Assembly: GCA_903921945.1 (NCBI GenBank)
Contig: CAIXSC010000872.1
Span: forward strand, 1 to 6,974
Reading direction: 5' to 3'
From: an uncultured Planctomycetaceae bacterium
GTDB lineage: Bacteria > Planctomycetota > Planctomycetia > Pirellulales > Pirellulaceae
DNA length: 6,974 bases
Shown here: in pieces, positions 1 through 5,435 of the stretch
Numbering within the stretch: position 1 is the stretch's first letter
Layout: every line of letters starts with the position of its first letter
Program-made: the position numbers and the translations under genes
Notes under the pieces: generated by a model
What the model was told of the DNA's origin: nothing
Database searches by the model: none
The model's input: the letters and a program-made list of their open reading frames with translations, nothing else

Positions 1-117
1 AATCTCCAACGACGCCGTTTTCAAGGCGGCGTTGCGGCCAGCCGGTGCGACATTGGCCTCCAGCCAATCCAGGTAGACGTCGATCGGTAGCCGATTGAAC
101 AACGGCGAACGCTTCAC
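1..117 (-). pseudogene. Possible second, out-of-frame fragment of the same transposase gene
   Basis: Immediately beyond the stop of the transposase fragment, another minus-strand frame is open for 39 codons to the window edge. Its translation begins VKRSPLFNRLPIDVYLDWLE and has a protein-like mix of charged and hydrophobic residues. VLRT followed by VKR is reminiscent of what follows the HUH strand in some family members, and LPIDVYLDWL is loosely like the segment near the family's C-terminus. That would fit an internal deletion plus frameshift joining two ends of the gene. It is weak: the stretch is short, cut by the window edge, and could equally be unrelated coding sequence or chance. Confidence 0.3.
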
Positions 118-353
118 GGTGTCCGAAGCACCGCGTGGAACTCGTTGTCGATCACCGCGAAATCGGTGACCTCGATCGCGAAGAACTCGCTGATCGCCCG
201 CAATCGCTGCGCAACCCATTCCTGGCGGTGGTCCAATTCCAGTCCGCCAGCCGTGCGATCGCGGAAAGAACTTCGCCTAACACATCGACTACTGCAGTGG
301 TAAGTGCCAACTCGCTTCTCATCGATTAGCCGTCGGCGCGAACTACGGGGCAT
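114..353 (-). pseudogene. Truncated REP-associated tyrosine (Y1) transposase, N-terminal fragment
   Basis: This 79-residue product resembles the N-terminus of the Y1/REP-associated tyrosine transposases that are abundant in planctomycetes. These HUH enzymes act on single-stranded DNA hairpins. The recognisable order is a basic start (MPRSSRRRLID), a VGTYHC block followed by RCVRR (residues 15-27), a DHRQEWV helix near 41-47, and the strand FAVIDNEFHAVLRT near 65-78. The last block aligns by eye with the family's NHxH strand, but the first His of the HUH pair is Glu here (N-E-F-H), which should abolish metal binding. The reading frame then stops (TGA), far short of the usual 200-300+ residues and before any catalytic Tyr. 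The start is well supported: AAGGAG lies 8 nt upstream of the ATG. I read it as a dead remnant. Family assignment is from memory of the motif pattern, not a search. Confidence 0.72.
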
Positions 354-386
354 GGGGAAGTCTCCTTCTCCCTAAGAACATGCCCC
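347..386. repeat. Inverted repeat enclosing the transposase start and ribosome binding site
   Basis: GGGGCATG at 347-354 is perfectly complementary to CATGCCCC at 379-386. The 24-nt interior contains the AAGGAG site, and the left arm contains the ATG of the minus-strand transposase fragment. A transcript hairpin would bury both. Whether it is regulatory or accidental cannot be told from one copy. Confidence 0.45.
362..367 (-). promoter_or_regulatory. Shine-Dalgarno of the transposase remnant
   Basis: On the minus strand this reads AAGGAG, with an 8-nt spacer to the ATG at 353-351. It fixes the start of the truncated transposase and shows that its 5' end has not decayed as much as its coding region. 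Confidence 0.6.
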
Positions 387-437
387 ACGCATGAAATCGC
401 TTTTTCAGGCAAAACGGTGACGAGAACCACGCGGAAG

Positions 438-472
438 TGGACAGGGATCTGAACTAGCCCGAACGCTGTCCA
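438..472. repeat. Inverted repeat upstream of the transposase remnant (REP-like candidate)
   Basis: TGGACAG at 438-444 pairs perfectly with CTGTCCA at 466-472 across a 21-nt loop. It lies about 85 nt upstream of the transposase start. Transposases of this family act on hairpins of roughly this scale next to their own genes, so it is a candidate terminal or REP-type element. Only one copy is visible, so the assignment is inference. Confidence 0.35.
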
Positions 473-532
473 ACCCGTCAATCACGACGCGGGCCGCTCT
501 CGTCATCCCGAACATTGATCGAAGCACTCCAT

Positions 533-563
533 ATTCCGACCAGAGCGTACTCGGAATTTTTTT
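533..563 (+). terminator. Terminator-like hairpin with T run
   Basis: ATTCCGA at 533-539 is complementary to TCGGAAT at 551-557, with an 11-nt loop. A run of seven T (557-563) overlaps and follows the right arm. This is the form of a rho-independent terminator for rightward transcription. The stem is short and AT-rich with a long loop, so it would be weak. No rightward gene is visible to its left, so it may insulate the gene at 753 or be an orphan. Confidence 0.4.
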
Positions 564-741
564 GAATTATCACGAACAAAATGTGGAAAATTTTGTGTGG
601 CTTGGGGGAAGCGAGCGGTACCTCCCACGACATCTTGTTTGAGCGGCTCTCCGCGACTGCGTTCGCTCTTGTCCAGGTTCAAGCCAGCTTCGAACGGCTC
701 TTCGTTTCGCGTGCTGTTCCCATGGTCTGTCCAAGATTAGT

Positions 742-747
742 GAGGAA
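742..747 (+). promoter_or_regulatory. Shine-Dalgarno of the unknown gene at 753
   Basis: GAGGAA lies 5 nt before the ATG at 753, and an in-frame TGA sits at 741-743. Together these favour 753 over the later in-frame ATG at 819. Confidence 0.5.
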
Positions 748-752
748 TCGAC

Positions 753-1505
753 ATGCAGGGTGCAAGGGAGGTATACACAGTTCTATATCCAATCCGCAAT
801 AAGAAAGACTTCGCCGTGATGGCGGTGCGACAGAAGTGTCCCGAACGGGATTTGTGCTTGTTACGCGGCATGGCTCCCTTGGGCGAAGGCGTCTCGATCT
901 ACGATCTGCCCTATGGCGAGGTCTTCGACTATTGCGAGATCGTCGACGAATACCTCATGGTATTAGACACCTGGAACGACAAAAAAGGTCGGTGGAATAT
1001 TATCTGCAACCACTACTGTGATTCATGCGGCCCGCGAGTCTTAAATGCTTTGAGCCGCTTGGCCACCGAAGCCAAAAGATCGCTGGCACAGGCCCTTGAA
1101 CGGGCCACTCGCCTGGAGTTCGACCTGCCCGAACGCTCGATCGCCATTCCACGCCGGCTCTCGCAACAAGACTGGCCTGAAGAGAGACTTTGGGGGGAAT
1201 TGCTGGATGAGCTGGACTTTCAGGGGTGGAACGGACTGGTGCGAAAAGCCTTTTGCGTTGATCGCATCCGCGCGGGCGGTTGGGCAAGTATCCTGAACTG
1301 TTGGCCCGCCCATGCCACAATCTTTTTATGGGCGACTTTGGCAACGCCCAGCCGTTTTGGCCCAAGAATGGAACTACCGATTCATAGAAGCGCAGGGCTC
1401 GCGTCAGCTCTGGCACCTACCCGAAAAATCACCAATCGATTGACCCATGATAATCCAACAACCGTCTTGCCACGCATCCACAACAACCCAGGGGCCTTGC
1501 ATTGA
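753..1505 (+). CDS. Hypothetical protein, probably frameshifted at its 3' end
   Basis: I do not recognise this 250-residue product. The first 172 residues or so look genuinely coding: acidic and hydrophobic residues alternate (for example the DLPYGEVFDYCEIVDEY block near 51-67), there are amphipathic stretches near 97-122 and 141-156, and the start has a good Shine-Dalgarno. Cysteines occur in a CPERDLC pair (29, 35) and a CNHYCDSCG cluster (85, 89, 92), which could bind a metal, though no family is implied. No signal peptide or membrane segment is visible in the first part. From about residue 173 the composition changes to a low-acid, Ala/Pro/Arg/Thr-rich tail unlike the rest, while two other frames become protein-like (see the entry at 1262-1443). 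The true product was probably about 230 residues. It neighbours a dead transposase, so decay in accessory DNA is plausible; sequencing error is the alternative. Confidence 0.5.
   Translation: MQGAREVYTVLYPIRNKKDFAVMAVRQKCPERDLCLLRGMAPLGEGVSIYDLPYGEVFDYCEIVDEYLMVLDTWNDKKGRWNIICNHYCDSCGPRVLNALSRLATEAKRSLAQALERATRLEFDLPERSIAIPRRLSQQDWPEERLWGELLDELDFQGWNGLVRKAFCVDRIRAGGWASILNCWPAHATIFLWATLATPSRFGPRMELPIHRSAGLASALAPTRKITNRLTHDNPTTVLPRIHNNPGALH
1262..1443 (+). pseudogene. Out-of-frame continuation of the unknown gene (two apparent 1-nt shifts)
   Basis: From 1262 the frame offset by -1 from the upstream gene reads GKYPELLARPCHNLFMGDFG and ends in TAG at 1385-1387. Overlapping it, the next frame (another -1) reads VLAQEWNYRFIEAQG, then SRQLWHLPEKSPID, and ends in TGA at 1441-1443. 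Both have the residue mix of real protein, unlike the nominal frame here. One missing base near the GGG at 1274-1276 and one near 1350-1355 would join all three into a single protein of about 230 residues. This is inferred from composition only. Confidence 0.45.
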
Positions 1506-1643
1506 TTGCTAATGAACCATTGGCCGGTACAAACCGCGGTAAAAAATCATCCCTGGAATTGCGATCAAGTTGCGACCGACCAGCCACTCGAACGGCCACC
1601 TGAACTGCCACTCGAAATGCTGACGGAACTGCCGCCTGAAATG
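1506..1643. other. Convergent intergenic spacer with no clear terminator
   Basis: The spacer separates the unknown rightward gene from the leftward haem-protein gene. I see an 8-bp palindrome ACCGCGGT just before an A run near 1530-1547, and a 12-bp tandem repeat at 1583-1642. Neither strand shows a stem directly followed by a T run that would make a good terminator. Confidence 0.4.
1583..1642. repeat. 12-bp tandem repeat, five degenerate copies
   Basis: Five contiguous 12-bp units start at 1583, 1595, 1607, 1619 and 1631. The first is GCCACTCGAACG, the second GCCACCTGAACT and the last GCCGCCTGAAAT. The array ends one base before the stop codon (TCA on this strand, 1644-1646) of the leftward haem-protein gene, so it would lie in that gene's 3' untranslated region. 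Read rightward, one frame encodes Pro/Leu/Glu tetrapeptides, but nothing suggests that it is translated. Confidence 0.65.
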
Positions 1644-4600
1644 TCATTGGCCTTTCAGGTAGGCAAGCAAATCAGCGAATTCTTGGCGGCTCAACTGCTT
1701 CTCCAACTCCTGAGGCATCAGCGACAACTGGCTCGCCGCGATCCGCTCGATATCGCTTCGCAAGATCGTGTCCTCTTTTCCCAGCGCCTGACGCAGTGTG
1801 ATACTGGTCGGTGTTTCGGCAGCGAGCAATCCGGTGAGCACTCGGCCGTCATGCGTGGCCACCACGTAGGCTGCGAAGCCCTGAGTGATCTCTTGCTCGG
1901 GAATCACGATGTGCAACAGGATCGCTTCTTTCGGTTGGTTGCGAATGCTGAACAAATCCGGGCCGACCGGCGAACCATCGCGGTCCAGGCGGTGGCACGA
2001 CGCACAAACGCGTTTGAAAACCTGTTTGCCGTGCGCGGGATTGGCATCCAGTGACACGACAGTCTTCAATTGTTCGTAGACCGCCGACCGGTTTCCCGGA
2101 GTCGCGGCGGCGTAAACCTTTTGAGCTCGGGCTCGCAACTCCGGATCACGGTGCTCGGTCAGTTGACGGCGACGTAGCGAATCGATCGCGTTGGCGGGAA
2201 CCGCGCCCGATTCCAATGCCTCCATCAATCCCGGCAAATGTTGCGAGTTTGCCAAAACCGTGCCGATCACCTCTTCCCGCAATCGCGGTGTGTAACCGCG
2301 GAATTTTTCCGCCGCGAGCAACGTTGCGGCGATCGTCGGCGATCGCATCAAGCCCAACGCGCGGGCCGCGCCGGACTGCACGGTCGCTGGTTCGCTTGGA
2401 TCCACCAGTTCCAACAGTCGCTCGCCCGCTGTCGCAAAGTCGGCATGCGCAAGCAGCGTCAGGGACAAGCGACGCACCGACTCGGCCGCCGCTCGGTCGG
2501 CGGCCGCCGACAATGCCCGCTTAAACAATGCCTTGAGCCGGTCTTCGGCGGCAGTCGCGGAGTTTTTTACATCGGCCGTTTTGACCTCCGCTGGCTGGTT
2601 GGCCGCTTGTTGGATGATCGCTCGCAGCACGCCTACCGTTTCCGCGCCCGCGATGCCGCGACTCCGCACGGAATCGCCGAACCCGCTGAGCAACGCCGCC
2701 GTGCGAATGAATTCCCGATCGACTTGCCCGACCGACGCGGGCGAACCCGACTCGCCCAGTAGTTCGATCAGCAATGTGCCGAGCGGTCGAGCGGGCGGTG
2801 TCGCCGAGGACGCAGCCCCAAGTAGTCGTCCCATTTCAGTCCACAACTCGACGGCCGCGTAAGTATCGGTCCCGTCAGTCGCCACCGCACTGGTCGGCGC
2901 GGCACTGGTCGGCGCGGCACTGGTCGGCGCGGCACTGGTCGGCGCGGCACCCGTCACCACAGCACTGGTAGCCGCAGCGCCTTTCGCCGCAGCACCAGCG
3001 GTCGGGTCCGAAGCCGCATCGGCCGCCAAGGCGGCGGTCCTCAGTGCCACGAAAAACGACGGTTCCCGTCCGGCCACCGCGCTGAACACCGCGGCACGGG
3101 CCCAGCGATCGGGGCCATCGCGCAGGGCGATCGAAGCGAGCGCGGCGAGCGTTCGCGGCGAATCGCTCGCGCCCAACGACAACGCGACTTGAAAACGCAC
3201 GCGAGCGGATGGATCGTTCGCCAGTGGCAATACGCGGTCCAGCCATTGGGGATTGCTCGCCAACCGCTGTTCGACGGCGGCCACTGCGAGTTCCCGGACA
3301 CCGGGCGAATCGTCCGACAAGGCGGCTCCAAGTTCCTCGCTGGTCAGTTCTCCGCTGGCCTCCAGCAACCGCAAAGTGGCGGCAACCGCGGCTGGACGGT
3401 TCGTCGCCGTTGACGATGAGGATGACGGAGGTGAGGAAGTGGTGTTGGAGTTGGGGGTCGGTGTTGGCCGGAGGACGCCGTGGAGTGCGGCCAGGGCTTC
3501 GAGTCGAGACTCCTTGCCGAGTTGTAGCCGTTCCCAAAGCAGTCGAACCGCCGTGTCACGGCTCCAGCCGTTGGTGTCGGCAAGTGCCGCAGCGAGTCGT
3601 TCGGCGGATGGAGTTTGCGAATGCACACGTTGGGTGGCGCGTCGCTCGAGTTCCGCGGGCGAGAGGTCTTGGCGCCGAATCCGCCAAATGCGTCCCATCT
3701 CTTTCCCACTGGTAAAGTCGGTGCGTTTGCGGATTTCAACCGGTAGATAATCCGGATGTTCAATCGTCTTGCGGTACATGTCGCACACGTACAACGCGCC
3801 GTCAGGCGCATGGCTGAGATGTACCGGTCGGCACCAATTGTCGCGGCTGGCCAGGAATTCACTGCCTTCGCGAGCGCGGCGGGCGGCGAAGGTGGCGCCA
3901 GCGGGTTCCAGTCGATCGAAATGGACGAGGTTGCCGGTCGGATCGCAAGAGAACAATCCGCCGTCGTAAACTGCGGGCAGCGAGTCGCCCCGCCACGCGG
4001 TGACAGAGCAGGCGGCGGTGAAGGTGCCGGCATGCGAGTCGGCTGTGGTGACGTTGCTGCTGAGCGGGTACAAGCGGGCCGCCTGCCCGTGGCCGCGCAG
4101 CGGTTCCGGAGCGAGTTCCGCCGGGCAGTTGTGGACGGTATCGGCGAACGGCAGTCGTGGATTGCGTTGCCAATACCGCGACGCGGTCACCACATGTTGT
4201 GCTTGGACCCGGTTGTAGCAAATGAAGCGATGGCCGAAATCGTCGAACGAAAGCCCGAACTGAGCGCCGCCGTCCGCCGCTTCAAACTCGCCTGTTCCTG
4301 GACGGAACCGCAAATCCGTCCGCTTGATTTCGACAGGGGCGCGGTCGGGAAAACCAGGCGCGACCACCTTGCCGCCCGTCAGGCCGCTCGTGACGTACAC
4401 CCAGCCGTCGCTTCCCAGGGTTGGGTGGCTCACTCGTAGTTGTGTGCTGCCGGTTGTGGAAAACCCCGTCAACAGCACTTCGCGGCGATCGGCACGGCCG
4501 TCGCCATCGGTGTCGGCAAGCCACAGAATCTCCGGAGAACAAGTCACGATCAGTCCGCCCCGCCATGGCAATAGCCCGTTGGGAAATGACAGTTCGGTGG

Positions 4601-5063
4601 CGAATTCCAATCGCTTGTCACAACGGCCGTCGCCGTCGGTGTCGATCAACTGCGCGATCCGCCCCTGAGCGGATTGGCCCTCCGCCGGTCCCGTCGGGTA
4701 GCCGCGGTTTTCCGCGACGAACAACCGTCCACGCTCGTCGAACGCCGTGGCCACGGGACTCGCCACCAGCGGTTCCGCGGCAATCAGATCGGCGACGAGG
4801 CCAGGCTCGAGTTGTAACGTTGCGGCCGCTTGGTCTGCCGCGACCGGGCCCTCGACCGGCCCAGCCGCCCGCTTTTCAGCCGGTTTCTCCGCCAAATTCG
4901 TGGGCGTCATCTCCGCCGACCTTGCGGGGGGCTGGTTGTCCTGCGGGACGGCCGCACTCGTCTGACCGGCCGCGAGCCAACCGAGCGCGGCGGCAACGGT
5001 GACAGCGAATAGACCGCGAGTGACCAGCGGATGGCGCGAGCGAAACCGAGTTCCTGCGTTCAT
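1644..5063 (-). CDS. Planctomycete-type membrane-bound dehydrogenase domain protein with HEAT-like repeats and C-terminal CxxCH haem domain
   Basis: This 1139-residue exported protein has the composite architecture typical of planctomycetes. Residues 1-38 form a signal peptide (basic start, hydrophobic FAVTVAAALGWLAAG, then a small-residue cleavage region). Residues about 85-465 match the planctomycete/Verrucomicrobia dehydrogenase-like propeller (TIGR02604-type): GRLFVAENRGYP, two DTDGDGR acidic loops (141-147, 184-190) that look calcium-binding, FPNGL, and DGALYVCDMYRKTIEHPDYLP near 421-441. Residues about 485-980 are Ala/Leu-rich helical, HEAT-like repeats interrupted by low-complexity linkers at 532-557 and 691-730. 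Residues about 1003-1139 are the TIGR02603-type haem domain: CASCH (haem-binding Cys1020, Cys1023, proximal His1024), VGPDLFSI, and SLMPQEL, whose Met1116 is the probable distal ligand. It should act in the periplasm or on the outer surface, passing electrons from oxidation of an unidentified, perhaps sugar-like, substrate. The ATG at 5063 is chosen because it directly precedes the signal peptide; the Shine-Dalgarno is weak. Substrate and reaction are unknown. Confidence 0.93.
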   Translation of the reverse strand: MNAGTRFRSRHPLVTRGLFAVTVAAALGWLAAGQTSAAVPQDNQPPARSAEMTPTNLAEKPAEKRAAGPVEGPVAADQAAATLQLEPGLVADLIAAEPLVASPVATAFDERGRLFVAENRGYPTGPAEGQSAQGRIAQLIDTDGDGRCDKRLEFATELSFPNGLLPWRGGLIVTCSPEILWLADTDGDGRADRREVLLTGFSTTGSTQLRVSHPTLGSDGWVYVTSGLTGGKVVAPGFPDRAPVEIKRTDLRFRPGTGEFEAADGGAQFGLSFDDFGHRFICYNRVQAQHVVTASRYWQRNPRLPFADTVHNCPAELAPEPLRGHGQAARLYPLSSNVTTADSHAGTFTAACSVTAWRGDSLPAVYDGGLFSCDPTGNLVHFDRLEPAGATFAARRAREGSEFLASRDNWCRPVHLSHAPDGALYVCDMYRKTIEHPDYLPVEIRKRTDFTSGKEMGRIWRIRRQDLSPAELERRATQRVHSQTPSAERLAAALADTNGWSRDTAVRLLWERLQLGKESRLEALAALHGVLRPTPTPNSNTTSSPPSSSSSTATNRPAAVAATLRLLEASGELTSEELGAALSDDSPGVRELAVAAVEQRLASNPQWLDRVLPLANDPSARVRFQVALSLGASDSPRTLAALASIALRDGPDRWARAAVFSAVAGREPSFFVALRTAALAADAASDPTAGAAAKGAAATSAVVTGAAPTSAAPTSAAPTSAAPTSAVATDGTDTYAAVELWTEMGRLLGAASSATPPARPLGTLLIELLGESGSPASVGQVDREFIRTAALLSGFGDSVRSRGIAGAETVGVLRAIIQQAANQPAEVKTADVKNSATAAEDRLKALFKRALSAAADRAAAESVRRLSLTLLAHADFATAGERLLELVDPSEPATVQSGAARALGLMRSPTIAATLLAAEKFRGYTPRLREEVIGTVLANSQHLPGLMEALESGAVPANAIDSLRRRQLTEHRDPELRARAQKVYAAATPGNRSAVYEQLKTVVSLDANPAHGKQVFKRVCASCHRLDRDGSPVGPDLFSIRNQPKEAILLHIVIPEQEITQGFAAYVVATHDGRVLTGLLAAETPTSITLRQALGKEDTILRSDIERIAASQLSLMPQELEKQLSRQEFADLLAYLKGQ
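2874..2993 (-). repeat. 15-bp in-frame tandem repeat encoding an AAPTS linker
   Basis: Four identical 15-bp copies at 2889-2948 (ACTGGTCGGCGCGGC on the plus strand) encode AAPTS four times (residues 706-725). They are flanked by degenerate period-5 units (AAAKG, AAATS, AVVTG, AVATD), giving about eight units over residues 691-730. The identity of the central copies at the nucleotide level points to recent expansion by slippage or unequal exchange. The repeat forms a flexible Ala/Pro/Thr/Ser linker inside the helical-repeat region of the haem protein. Confidence 0.85.
3393..3470 (-). repeat. Pro/Thr/Ser-rich low-complexity linker in the haem protein
   Basis: Residues 532-557 begin RPTPTPNSN, continue into a run of five Ser and end in TATNRP. 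This is a disordered linker between two blocks of helical repeats. It is a protein-level low-complexity stretch, not a perfect DNA repeat. Confidence 0.7.
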
Positions 5064-5317
5064 GGCAGCAATCCGAGTGGGAAGTTGCACAACGTTTAGC
5101 GAGGCGGGGACGGCCCCCTGGGAGCCTGCGGCAACCGGCGGGTGGCTTGCCGGCCGGGCAGGGTGATGTCCGCACGGAAATCGTCCCCTGCTCAACCGCT
5201 CGCCGTCCGCCTAAAGTAACGTGTTCAAGAGACTTGCCGCAACCTGCGAGCCGTGCCGAGAGGGCGCGGTTCCGAAGCCTGCAGTGCGAACCCCGCAGCG
5301 CAGTCGCGATTCGCAGC

Positions 5318-5329
5318 CACAGGCCTGTG
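5318..5329. promoter_or_regulatory. 12-bp perfect palindrome, candidate operator
   Basis: CACAGGCCTGTG is a perfect palindrome about 100 nt upstream of rimO and 255 nt upstream of the haem-protein start. It has the size and symmetry of a dimeric regulator site, but there is only one copy and a chance palindrome in GC-rich DNA is possible. Confidence 0.3.
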
Positions 5330-5346
5330 CGGTTCGAAAACGAGCG

Positions 5347-5376
5347 ACTGGGCGGCACGCCACTGGGCGGCGAGCA
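5347..5376. repeat. 15-bp direct repeat, two copies
   Basis: ACTGGGCGGC begins at 5347 and again at 5362, giving two adjacent 15-bp units with diverged 3' ends. It is a short tandem duplication in the rimO upstream region. Confidence 0.55.
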
Positions 5377-5393
5377 AGTTGAACAGAGCCGAG

Positions 5394-5435
5394 TTGAAAC
5401 GACTAGCTTGAAACGACGAAGGTGAAACGACGTGG
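5394..5435 (+). repeat. 14-bp tandem repeat containing the rimO ribosome binding site
   Basis: TTGAAACGAC occurs at 5394-5403 and 5408-5417, and the same core minus its first base (TGAAACGAC) at 5423-5431. The spacing is exactly 14 bp each time. The third unit begins inside the Shine-Dalgarno and ends in the start codon region of rimO. A looser relative (TTGAAC at 5379) precedes the array. Confidence 0.7.
5419..5425 (+). promoter_or_regulatory. Shine-Dalgarno of rimO
   Basis: AAGGTGA lies 6 nt before the GTG at 5432 and supports that start. A second GTG follows directly (5435) and could also be used; the product would differ by one residue. Confidence 0.6.

Larger units (their letters stand above)
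387..752. other. Intergenic region between the transposase remnant and the unknown gene
   Basis: No convincing protein-coding frame is visible on either strand. It contains an inverted repeat at 438-472, a terminator-like hairpin at 533-563, and an AT-rich stretch at about 553-596. That stretch includes a 7-bp inverted repeat (ACAAAAT at 576-582, ATTTTGT at 590-596). The AT-rich part would be the natural place for the promoter of the rightward gene starting at 753, but I could not pick a convincing -35/-10 pair. Confidence 0.5.
5064..5431. other. Divergent intergenic region between the haem-protein gene and rimO
   Basis: No convincing gene is visible in these 368 nt; the frames open here have Arg/Ser/Pro-rich products typical of antisense or non-coding GC-rich DNA. 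Both flanking genes must be transcribed outward from it. It contains a 12-bp palindrome (5318-5329), a 15-bp direct repeat (5347-5376) and a 14-bp triple repeat at the rimO start (5394-5435). No clear sigma70-type -35/-10 pair could be assigned to either gene. Confidence 0.5.

Noticed and set aside
576..596. AT-rich 7-bp inverted repeat (ACAAAAT / ATTTTGT)
   Set aside because: There is no T tail, no second copy and no promoter-like spacing. It is too AT-rich to distinguish from chance.
1506..2054. Rightward 182-codon open frame overlapping the end of the haem-protein gene
   Set aside because: Beyond 1646 it lies antisense to the well-supported haem domain, including the CxxCH codons, and its product has no recognisable motif. 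The start segment is the 12-bp minisatellite.
2874..2993. CRISPR array
   Set aside because: The repeats are contiguous 15-bp units without spacers, in frame inside a coding gene.
2875..3537. Leftward 220-codon frame with Arg/Asp/Gln repeat peptide
   Set aside because: It is the 15-bp linker repeat and its surroundings read in the wrong frame of the haem-protein gene.
5064..5195. N-terminal extension of the haem protein from a TTG at 5195
   Set aside because: It would put 44 Pro/Ala/His-rich residues before a normal signal peptide. The ATG at 5063 begins directly before that signal peptide.
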